From positions 7,502,001 to 7,566,000 of the forward strand of contig OY720102.1 in assembly GCA_963082875.1 (NCBI GenBank): DNA of 64,000 bases, given 5' to 3'. Position 1 is the first letter of the stretch. The number at the start of each line of letters is the position of its first letter. Positions 48,101-60,100 of this stretch are shown here, in pieces. Under the pieces are notes generated by a model that was given only the letters and a program-made list of their open reading frames with translations, did no database searches and was not told the origin of the DNA. The DNA is from Corella eumyota. Its lineage: Eukaryota > Chordata > Ascidiacea > Phlebobranchia > Corellidae. Both the position numbers and the translations under genes were made by a program.

Positions 48101-51100
48101 GTACTCTACGGTCCTTGCTTATTATTACTTGTACTTTACAGTCCTTGCGTATTCTTACTTGTACTCTACGGTCCTTGCTTATTCTTTCTTGTGCTCTCCA
48201 GTCCTTGCTAATTCTTACTTGTACTCTACAGTCCTTGCTTATTCTTACTTGTACTCTACGGTCCTTGCGTATTCTTACTTGTACTCTACAGTCTGTGCTT
48301 ATCCTTACTTGTACTCTACAGTCTTTGCTAATTCTTACTTGTACTCTACGGTCCTTGCTAATTCTTTCTTCTAATTTACGTTATTTGCTAATTCTCTCTC
48401 GTACTTTACCGTCTTCGCTAATTCTCTCTCGTTCTCTACAGTCTTCACTAATTCTTTTCATATTTTACGATCCTTGCTAATTCTCTCTCGTACCTGACAA
48501 CTCTCGCTAATTCTCTCTTGTAATTCACAGTCCTTAGTTTTCCCTCATATAGAACAAGTAATTTTTTTATTATAAGAAAAACTTTAAAGCAAACCTATAT
48601 CTTATACAGCTGTCCTGGTCCTATACATGAGGCTTGCAACAAACACGGAATATGCAGTGATGGTTTGAATGGCCTGGGTGGCTGTGATTGCTTTCTCGGA
48701 TTTCAATCTGATGACTGTTCGGTGTGCACAAACAACAGCACTTACGGAGCTAACTGTGACCAAGGTTGTACATTGTTGGACAGTTAGATTGCATTTAATT
48801 CTTTAGATTTTTTTATATCTTTATCATCGATGTCAAAAGGCTGACTTCACAGTTTAAACATAGAGTAACATCTGTTTTTCCAATCCCGTTTCAAGTTACA
48901 TAACATTGATTTTAATATATTATTGATCAAACTGCTTCAACTTAAAAAAAATTTTGTTATGTTTATTTATCGTTGATGTGGAAAGATCGTCTCTACAACG
49001 TAAGCATAGAGTAACATCAGTTACCCCGATCCAGTCTCGAGTTGCCTTCGTCATTTTGGAATATTATAAATTATATTTGCCCAGTAATTTTGCTGCTAAT
49101 CAAGTGTTGGCTCGGCAGGAGTTCATACCGTTTATAACACCTTACTTAAGAGGGCCACAGCATGAGAGCAGTGGGGGTTGAACCCAAGACCTCATGTTCA
49201 ACCCAAGACCTCATGTAAAGCCAAGTGTACTGACCCCTTATTATGTTTATTATTTTTTTTTATTTTGTGACAGCTTGTACTTGCCTGCATGGTGTTTGTG
49301 CTAATACAGTCTCAAGCAGGGGAATATGCAAGCCTGGCACGTGCGAGGCAAACTGGGCAGGTGAAAATTGTGACAGAGTTTTAAGTAGATGTGGCACGCC
49401 ATCGATCGCTTGTCACCAGCATGCTACGTGTGTGCTTTCTGAATCGTATGAGAGGTAAGATGAATTTTTTAATGATTCTGTCTGTTGGTAAGTCTTAAAA
49501 CCGGCAGCGTTGTGTAGTGGTCAGAACACTTCCTACACTACATGAGGTCTTGGGTTCGATCCCAATAATCTTATGCCTTAGCACCTTTGAGTAAGGCGTA
49601 AAACGTTATGAACTCCTGCTGAGCCAGCACCTAATTAGCAGCTCTATTGTCAGGCAATTATAATCTATAATATCAAAAACTGCCACAGGCAACTCGAGGC
49701 TAGGTTGGGGTAACTGATGTTACTCTATGTTTAAGTCGCGCATTGGACTTTCCCACATCGAGGATAAAGATATATACAAAAAAATGGATTGCAACACTTT
49801 GCAATGTTATAAGCTAAAAAAGGAATTTGTAGCGTTTGGTTGCGTTACTCTACAAAATTCAAAAAATAGCATGTTGTAGTGGTTAAAACACTTTTTTATA
49901 TTACATGAGGTCTTGGATTTTTTTTTGTATATGTTTTTATCCTCGATGTGGGAAGGTTAAATGCGCGACCTAAACATAGAGTAACATCAGTTACTCCGAC
50001 CCAGTCTCGAGTTGCCTTTAGCAGTTTGGGATTTTATAGAGTTTATAATTGCCCGGTAATTATTCTACTAATTAAGTGCTGGCTCAGCAGGAGTTTATAC
50101 GGTTGTAGCGCCTTACTCAAGGGCGCTACAGCATGAAAGCAGTGGGGATTAAACCAACGACACTACACTACGCTGCCGGATTCGATTCTAACTGTTTTAT
50201 GCTGAAGCGCCCTTGGGTTTTTTAATATTTTAAACTGTCAAAGCAACTCGAGACTGGGTCAGGGTAACTGATGTTACTCTATGTTTAGGTCGTAAATTTG
50301 ACTTTCCTACAATAAAGACAAACAAATTCAGTGGTAGTTATTTAACTTAAAAATCACCTTGAATCGTTTTGCCTAATTTCTTTTTCGTGTATAGTTGTGT
50401 ATGCGACCCAGGATACATTGGAACAGGGTTAGATTGTGTTGAGTTTAACCCGTGTTCAGATGGAGAGTTAATGTGTGATATAAATGCATACTGTTCCTAC
50501 TACGGGCTTGGAAATTACACTTGTAATTGTAATACTGGATTTGAAGGTAGGCACAATTTTGTTTTGTAATTTTTGTTGTGACAAATGCCATTAAATATAT
50601 ATTCACAGTCATTCTATTATTATTGAAAATTATGGAAATTTTAACCAATTAGTGTAGTGGTTAGAACACCTGGCTTCACAACATGAGGTCCTGGGTTCGA
50701 TGCCCACTGCTCTTTATGCTGTAGCGCTCTTGAGTAAGGCGATATAAACAGTATTACCTCCCGCAGAAGCAACACTTGACCAGCAGATTTATTTTCGTGC
50801 TATAATATCTGAAATTACCAAAAACAGCTCGAGACTGGGTTGGGGTAACTGGTGTTACTCTATGTTTTAGGTCGTAAAGCTGGACTTTTCACGTCAAGAG
50901 TAAATAAATATAAAAAGTATAACTGTGCTTTTGTAGGCAAAAAGAGAATCAAAAAACTACAAAAAATATAAAAAAAAATTTTAAGACAAATTATTTAAAA
51001 TTAAGGCAACGGAAAACAATGTAAAGCAATTAACCTATGCGACAACCAAGACCGGGGTGGCTGCCATGCCAACGCAGTCTGTCAGTTTGTTGGTCCTGCC

Positions 51101-54100
51101 AAAAGGGATTGCAAATGTAATGCTGGATACAGGGGGGGCGGGTTTCAGTGTACTGGTATACAAACTTGTTTGGAAAATAACGGAGGATGTCACCTCCATG
51201 CACGGTTCGTAAAGATGTTTCTTATTTACGATTTATAAGTGTTACTAAGTAAAGGCTTGAACTGGCATTATGTCGTACTCGTTAAGGCACTACCAGCATT
51301 AGCAGGTAAGGTTCCAAGTTTGAATCCCATTACTTTCAATTTGTAGTGTTATTAAGTGTGTAACTTTAAGTTCGTGCTGTCGTGCTCGTAAAGGCACTGC
51401 AAGCATTAGCAGGTCCGTTTTTTTGTATATATCTTTATCTTCGATGTGGGAAAGTCGAATGCGCGACTTTAACATAGAGTAACATCAGTTACTCCGACCC
51501 AGTCTCGAGTTGCCTGTGGCAGTTTGGGATATTATAGATTATAATTGCTCCATAATTATACTGCTGATTACGTGCTAGCTCAGCTGGAGTTTATACCGTT
51601 TATAGCGCCTTACTCAAGGGCGCTAAAGCATGAGATCAGCGGGGATTGAACCTACAACCTCATATGTGGTGTAGCAAGTGTTCTTACCACTACACCACGC
51701 TGTCGGTTCCTAGTTCAAATTTCATTACTTTCAATTTGTAGTGTCTTTAAGTATGTAAGCTCTTAGAATATACTTTTTATTAAGTAATCTACGATTAACC
51801 TATGAATCGGGTATTTCAAATTCAATAAAATTAATGAAAGAAATATGTATTTCTGTATTGGGCTTTTTATTCTAAGCTAAATTAAAGTCATATATTGGCG
51901 ATATTTTTAAACTTAAAAAATTAATAAAGTTGGTGTCACTGAACACAAAAATGATTTTAACTTTAAATATTTTTAACCTACTTTTTAAATTACACAACTT
52001 TAAAAAAAATTTAAAATTAATTAATAAAAATAAAAGGGAAGCCCTGTTTGTGATGACGTAAGTACTAGCTTGTATACATTCACTACGCTATTCAGTACTT
52101 TCTCGTCGAACAAAAAATATGGTAACTTGGTTTTTAATTTTGTGATTTGTGATTCATTGTCAACCATACTAACGTGCTATATACATAACCTACAAAATTG
52201 CAAAACTCTGTAACATAACACTTTAGAGACACATTAGGACTAGGCCGCGTAGGTCAAGGCTACCATAAGGTTAGGGTGTAAAGTCACTATCTTATTGTTT
52301 TTTGCAGGTGTGTACAGCAAGAAGCTGGCCAAAACACTTGTGAATGTTTAGATGGCTATTCGGGTAACGGTTATCAATGCGTTGGTCCTTTGATATTAGA
52401 GGTTGCGGAATATACTGACCTATCTTTTATAAAGAAATCAGCAGATCGCTGGCAGTCTGTGCGAGACCTGTTCAACTCGGTAAGCTCTAAAAAAAAACAT
52501 TTTTAGTGATTTTGTTAACAAAGTACGTTAAACCAACAGCGCAGTACCGTGGCCAGGACACTTGGCTTTAGTCATGACGTCCTGGGTTTAATCCCCACTG
52601 CCCTCATGCTGTATCATTCTTAAGCAAGGCGCCATATATGGTATAAATTTCCGCTGCGCCAATACTTAATCAGCAGCTTAATTATCAGTCAATTATTATC
52701 TAACTTTGGACTGGGTCAAAGATGAATAAACAAATATATGAAGAAAACACGTTTTTTTTTCTTTGTCTAGATTCGATTTCAAGCTGTAACTGCATTTTTC
52801 CCTCGAAATCAAGCTTGGAAAATGTTAACTTTGGACGATTTTCATTTTTGGTATACGGAAGATAACTTTCCTGTTTTGCTGCGTCATCATATCGCTAAAG
52901 GTTTTTAGTAATTTGGCAAATTTAAATTTGAAAATTAAAAGTTATCATAATTTTTAAATTTTTAAAACTTGTTAAATTTTAGTAATTGTTTATCAATCCT
53001 AATACGATATTTTTTTGTTGCATTTTCGTGTTACAGGTCTAGTTGTTTTTATTTAAATTTATTTTTTATTTTTAGGAGCGTTTGCTGTAGCTGATTTAAA
53101 TGTAAATGCAGTACTAGAAACTTTGCTACCCCTGTCTCCAATCAAACTTAACAATGTTACGACCAACGTTAACGCGGTAAGCCTTATTTAATTAGCTGGA
53201 AAACAGCTTTTTATTTTAGAATTCTTTTTTTATATCTTTATCTTCGATGTCGAAAGGTCGACTGCACGACCTAAACATAGAGTAACATCAGTTAATCCGA
53301 CTCATCTCGAGTTGCCTTGGGCAGTTTTTGTTATTATTGAAATATAAGTGCCCAATACTCTGCTGATTAGGTGCTGGCTCAGCAGGAGTTCATACCGCTT
53401 ATAGCACCTAACTTAAGGACGCTACAGCAGGAGATCATTGGGGATCGAACCATTGACCCCATGTTGTGTAGGAAGTGTTCTGACACTACACCACGCTATT
53501 GGTTTTATTTTTTTGGTAAAAAAATACTTTTTTGTACCTTTAGAATCTGAATCTTTTGCCTGTTAATGCCCCTACTCTTGGCTTAGAAAACGGAAAAATA
53601 GTTGAACCAAATTTAATGACGTTTAACGGTATTATTCATGTGATTGATACTGTGTTGCTGCCACCCCGCGACGTAGTGAATCAATATCTAAGCCTAACTG
53701 AAGCTATGATGGTAAGATTTTTGCAATTAAGCATACTTTTAAGAATTAAATCTGTTTTAATAGCTTTAAACGCACTTTTTTGCAGTCTTAAAAACTTGAT
53801 TCTCTGTAGACTTAAAAAAATATTTTTTGATTTTAGTTAAAAATTAATTTTTGACTTTTTCAGAACGCTACTGGAACCGATTTAGCCCAGTTCAGTTTAT
53901 TTCTTGGCTATTTGAACAACACTGGAATTATCAAAAAGCTGGAAGATTCGGGAAAACCTTATACGATATTCGCAGTCAACAACAACTTATTGGTGTACGT
54001 GATTTTTATTTATTGTCGTAGTTAATTAATTGCAATGTTAAAAATCTACTGAACAAAAGTTGACATTTTTGTCTGGTGTGGTATGTTAGCCATGGAACTA

Positions 54101-57100
54101 CAGGCAAAAAGGTTGCGGGTTCGAACCTCACTAATGCCAAACTTTTCACGCTAAGCCAAAACAGTATAACCTATCACCTTAAGATAATATGGATAAAAAA
54201 CTAAACATTTAAATTTATTTGTCATATTATAATAGCTATTTTTAAAGATATTAAAGTTATATATTAGCAATATTTTTATATATAAAAACTTATAAAGTTG
54301 GTGTCACTGAACACAAAAATAATTTTACTTGCTCTTTAAGTTATACGACTTTAAACAAAAAATTAAAATTAATTAAAAAAAAGGAAAAGGAAAGCCCTGT
54401 TTGTGATAACGTAGAAAGTACTAGCTTGTATACATTCACTACGCTACTTGGTACTTTCTACGTCACACAAAAAATATGGTAACCTGGTTTTTTATGTTAA
54501 TCATTTTGAAAATTAAATTGTAAGTACGACAGACATTTTTTAAAGGTTCTAAAGCCATTTTGTGATTCATTGTCAACCATACTAATGTACTATATACATC
54601 ACTTACAAAATTGCAAAACTCTAACAAACAAGGTTAATTTTTGTTTAGGCCGAAAAGCGTCGGTTCTGCCAAGTCTTTGAAGTACCATGTTATACCTGAT
54701 AAGATGATTCGACTTAACTATATACAAAGTGGGGAGCACGAGACTACTCTAGCCGGAAGTGGTTATCAGGTTTTATATTACCCATTTTTTGCTAAAAAAC
54801 GCTAAAATTTTTTTATATTCGACCTTTGGAATGTAAAACTTTAATTTTATTTGTATTTTTTGACACAACTATTCTAATATTGTTTTATTACTATTATGCT
54901 AAATTTGTTTTGGGTTTTGCAAAGTACATGCTTACCCAAGGATGCTGTGTCAAGGCAGTTGTTGGGATACAGCTTAGAACCTCGTGTTGTAATTGAACCC
55001 AGGACCTTGTTTTGTATTTAAACTTGAATCTCGTGTTAAAATTAAACCCAAGATCTCATGCTGTTATTGTAATGCCCGATGCATTAGACACCGTGCCCTA
55101 TGTAATGTAAGATGCCTTTGACACCGTGCCCTATGTAATGCCCGATGCCTTAGACACCGTGCCCTATGTAATGCCCGATGCCTTACACACCGTGTCCTAT
55201 GTAATGCCCGATGCCTTAGACACCGTGTTTTATGTAATGTAAGATGCCTTTGACACCGTGCCCTATGTAATGCCCGATGCCTTAGACACCGTGCCCTATG
55301 TAATGCCCGATGCCTTACACACCGTGTCCTATGTAATGCCCGATGCCTTAGACACCGTGTTTTATGTAATGTAAGATGCCTTTGACACCGTGCCCTATGT
55401 AATGCCCGATGCCTTAGACACCGTGCCCTATGTAATGCCCGATGCCTTACACACCGTGTCCTATGTAATGCCCGATGCCTTAGACACCGTGTTTTATGTA
55501 ATGCCCGATGCCTTACACACCGTGTCCTATGTAATGCCCGATGTCTTAGACACCGTGCCCTATGTAATGCCCGATGCCTTACACACCGTGTCCTATGTAA
55601 TGCCCAATGCCTTAGACACCGTGCCCTATGTAATGCCCGATGCCTTACACACCGTGTCCTATGTAATTCCAGATGCCTTAGACACCGTGCCCTATGTAAT
55701 GCCCGATGCCTTACACACCGTGTCCTATGTAATGCCCGATGCCTTAGACCCCGTGTTCTATGTAATGCCCGATGCCTTAGACACCGTGCTCTATGTAATG
55801 CCCGATGCCTTAGACACAGTGCCCTATGTAATTTCCAATGCTTTACACACCGTGTCCTATATTAATATTAATCTTCACAGGTTACTCTGGTACGGCGGCA
55901 CGGTGAATTCATGATCAACGGGAAACAAATCATCCAGCGTGATGTCAGAACTCGACACGGTATAATACAAGGGATCAGCAACCTTTTAAAAGTAATCCAT
56001 AATAACTGCGGAGTACGCATGATAAGGATATTACGTACCGGTTGCCTGCCCTGTTTGACGACGCACGCGACCGCCAGTTGCCCGCTAAACACAACGAAGT
56101 TAGCACAGGTGAAATTTAAATAATTGCAATTTGTTAAAAAACATTTTTTAAAACTAATAAAAAGTATATCTAAGGGAGCGCTATGGCAAACTTGCCAAGG
56201 GTTAATTAATATTATATAACAAACGTTAAGGCTATGAAAGCTGTTTTTATTCAAAATTGATATATATATTTTTTTATATAATTCATCCTCGATGTGAAAA
56301 GGTCAACTGCACAACCTTAACATAGAGTAACATCAGTTACCCCAGCCCAGTCTCCAGTTGCTTTTGGCAGTTTAGGATATTATAGATTATAATTGCCCGA
56401 TAATTAAACTGCTGATTAAGTATTGGCTTAACAGGAGTTCATACCGTTTGTAGCGCCTTACGCAATGGCGTTACAGCATAAGAGCAGGGAGGATTAAACC
56501 CACGATCTCGCGTAGTGTAGCCAGTGTTTATACCACTACTCCACGCTGCCGGTTATAACGTTAAAGTGTTGTAAACTTAGTTTTACTTTTTTAGTTAACT
56601 TGTTCGATGCCCATCCTACCTACCAGCCCTACCGTAAACAACAGAGGCTGTAGGCTGCTATGTATAAGCCATTATCTCAGTCCTAAATGTTGCAAAGGCT
56701 TTTTTGGAAGCGAATGCGAGCCTTGTCCTGGCGGAGTGGACAATCCTTGCCTCGGCCTAGGAAAATGTAGCGACGGGCTAACTGGGAACGGTAGGTTTGT
56801 TTTAAACGTAAGGAATAATGGAAATAGTGATTTAAATTCCTTTAGGGGGGTGGGTTTTTATATTTTATGGAAAAAGGGTGTGATAATGTGACGTTTTCGA
56901 GCTATCTGTAAACTCCAGGTCTATAGGGAAATAGTGTGACATTGGTGCGACCCGAACTCGAAACCTTTTGGCTTGTAGTCCAATGCCATGACCGGTATAC
57001 CACACTACCGGTCAAAATTGAAATTTTTTTCTATTTTTTAATTAAAATTTTACAATGTTAAATTGCATGGTATGCATCTGCCGATAGACTTAAAGTAAAT

Positions 57101-60100
57101 GTTAACTTGCAGGCATATTTTTTTTCATTTTAAGTTACAACATTTTTATCCTATAATCATAGCAATGTTTAATAAAAGCCTAGATTACATCAGGGTACGA
57201 ATTATCGTTTAAAAAACGATTCGCTAAAAATGAGGTTGAATTTTTAGAGCAATAATTAGGTCCAAGTCATAATCTTCGTTTTTTGATAACACTTGTCGCG
57301 TTGCGTGACTTTTTAAAATGTAACGTACTGTTAAACAATCGTTAATAATTTTTCGCACAAAAAACGAGACATTTTTGATTACTTTAAAGCTGTGTTATGT
57401 ATTTAAAAAATTGCGCAATAACTAAACGAACCCGGAGGTGAAGTTTACGCATTGCCAAAATATGGAAAGTTATTGTTATTAAATGCCCCATAGTAACCTA
57501 CATTTACGCAGGATTATGTTGATGTAATTAAATTAGTGTGAAACCGATTTAAAATAGATCGTAAAAAATACACAAATACACACGAAAGTTTTAATATTGC
57601 CCCGACCTTATTTGGTTGATTCGCTATTTTTAATATATTTGTAAAAAACGATTCGCTAATTAAAAAAAACGATTCGCGTTTAGCGAATAGCAACCCGTTA
57701 TTTCGTTCCCTGTACATAATGTAAAAATGGCTTGGTTACAAAAGGTTAACATTGTTTATAAAAGTATTGCAAAAATAGATTATACCCCTAAATAAATTAT
57801 ACTCTTGCTGGCATTTATTTAACTTCTTCTATTTTTATAGGTACATGTAGTTGCAACGATGTCAGGCATACAGGACCTGCATGCGATCAATGCACGACAG
57901 GTTATTACGGAGATGTATGTGATAATAAATGTGACTGTGTTAATGGAACCTGTATTGACGGGATACAGGGCTCAGGTGCATGCGTGTGCGAACAAGGCAA
58001 GTTTTTTTTTTGTATGTATCTTTTTATACTCAATGTGGGAAGGTTGAATACGCAATCTAAGCAGAGAGTAACATCAGTTACATGAACCCAGTATCCAGTT
58101 GCTCTTAGCAGTTTGGGATATATAAATTATAATTGCCCGATAATTGAGCTGTTGATTAGGTGCTGGCTTAGCAGGAGTTTATACCGTTTATAGCGCCGCC
58201 ATTTTAAAGGACGCTACAGCATGATAGCAGTGGGGATTAAACCCACGACTTCATGTGGTGTAGCAGGTGTTCTTACCACTATACCGCGCTGCCGACCTAA
58301 AGTACCTAACTTTGAACAAGTTAAATTAAATGCAAATATTTTAAATTATTGTATTATCAGTATAATCAGGTAATCTAAAATTATTTTATGTAAAGTAAAT
58401 TATCGTTGTTATATTGTCTACGGAACTTACAACTTACCTATTATATTTTATTAACATTTCATCGCATATGTTTTCTTTACAATTTTATCATTAATGTTCG
58501 ATTTAAATCTTTTCTTGAAATTTTGTTTACTCTTTATATTGGATTTTTAATTTTTATCACAAGTTTTTCTTTATTTTTCTTTACAATATTAACAGTATTT
58601 ACCATTTTTTCTTTACATTTTAGGCTACAGAGGGGTAAAATGCGATCAGGTAAAAAGTGCCACGGGCGACAGCTGTGGTGGCAGGTGCCACAGCACGTCA
58701 GACTGCGTGGCAGGCCAGTGTGTTTGCGCACAGGGCTACACAGGCCCGGGCGAGAACTGCACCGCCATTAACCCGTGCAAAGACAAAACGGATTCCTGCA
58801 ATGCCTTTGCCACGTGCAGGTACTGTTTGTGTTAAACATTTAAAATTTGGGATCATTTGTATTTCACGGTCCTCGAATAATTTCTCGTACTTTACGGTCC
58901 TTTCTGATTTTGTTAAGTACTTTACAGTCTTCGGTAGTTATCTCTTGTACTCTACGGTCTTTTCTATTTTCTCTCACGTACTTTACGGTCCTTTGCTGAT
59001 TTTATTCAAGACTTTAAAGTTTTCGTTAATTTTCTCTCGTTTTTTACAGTTCTCAGTAATTCTCTTTAGTACTTTACGGTCCTTGCTAATTTTCTGTCGT
59101 ACTTTACGGTCCTTGCTAATTTTCTGTCGTACTTTACGGTCCTTGCTGATTCTCTTTAGTACTTTACGGTCCTTGCTGATTCTCTTTAGTACTTTACGGT
59201 CCTTGCTGATTCTCTTTAGTACTTTACGGTCCTTGCTGATTCTCTTTAGTACTTTACGGTCTTGCTGATTTTCTTTAGTACTTTACGGTCCTTGCTGATT
59301 CTCTTCAGTACTTTACGGTCCTTGCTGATTCTCTTTAGTGTTTTACGGTTTTGCTGATTCTCTTTAGTACTTTACGGTCCTTACTGATTCTCTTCAGTAT
59401 TTTACGGTCCTTGCTGATTCTCTTTAGTGCTTTACGGTTTTGCTGATTCTCTTTAGTACTTTATGGTCCTTGCTGATTCTCTTCAGTACTTTACGGTCCT
59501 TGCTGATTCTCTTCAGTACTTTACGGTCCTTGCTGATTCTCTTTAGTACTTTACGGTTTTCGCTAATTTTCCCCTAGTAGTTTAGGGTCTTTGTTAATTC
59601 TTTTTCGTACTTTACAACTCTTGTTATTTTTCTCTCGTACTTTACGGTTCTATCTCATTCTGTCGTATACGTTATGGTCCACGCCAAATCTCTTTCGTAC
59701 TTCACGGTCTTCGCTAATTCTTTTTCGTATTTTATGGTCATTGCTAATTCTCCCTTGTATTTTACGGTCCTTAAATAATCTCTGTCGTACTTTGCAGGCT
59801 TAAGTTTATTCAAAGGACCGTGAAGTACAAGTGATCCTAAGTTTTAAATAAATAATTTAAAAAACGTAATTTTATAAAAGAAAGATGTCCGTAGTAACTT
59901 TATGGCTCTATCGTCTCATTCTTATAAATAACAAATATAGATAGGCAAGTAGTTGCTTAACTAAAAGCCGTCTTGAACACAATATTGTTATATTTTTTTT
60001 GTTTCTTTTTTAGATACCGCAGCCCAGGACGATTCGAATGTATTTGCAAGAACGGATACCAGGGCGATGGGATATTTTGTTCCGAGGTCAACCCATGTCT

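Larger units (their letters stand above)
47000..52400 (+). other. STAB: Stabilin cysteine-rich unit and EGF block 2
   Basis: Exons 13-19. [15 protein letters not shown] and [20 protein letters not shown], then EGF-like repeats: [114 protein letters not shown]. Same order as in vertebrate stabilins, though the long EGF run of the second block seems slightly shorter. Confidence 0.85.
52395..53660 (+). other. STAB: Stabilin FAS1 domain 3
   Basis: Exons 19-22. [38 protein letters not shown] (FAS1 YHV segment) and [17 protein letters not shown] (NGVIHVID motif, here FNGIIHVID). Confidence 0.85.
53660..56000 (+). other. STAB: Stabilin FAS1 domain 4
   Basis: Exons 22-25. [58 protein letters not shown] (classical KYHV) and [15 protein letters not shown] in place of NGVIHVID. 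Exon 23 must end at 53994 (donor gtacgt), not 53992, to keep the frame into exon 24. Confidence 0.8.

Noticed and set aside
47926-48480. Long open frames (184 and 131 codons) encoding repeats of [10 protein letters not shown]-like peptides
   Set aside because: They lie in a 30-bp tandem array inside a stabilin intron. A stop-free unit whose length is a multiple of three stays open by itself. No start context, no flanking exon signals, and two frames are open at once.
48954-49181. Recurring small frames with [14 protein letters not shown]-like peptides in many places
   Set aside because: All come from the same body segment of the SINE read in one frame. They are shadows of the repeat, not a gene family.
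55390-55914. 174-codon frame of [11 protein letters not shown] repeats
   Set aside because: It is the 33-bp minisatellite read in one frame and runs through the splice acceptor of stabilin exon 25 in a different frame.
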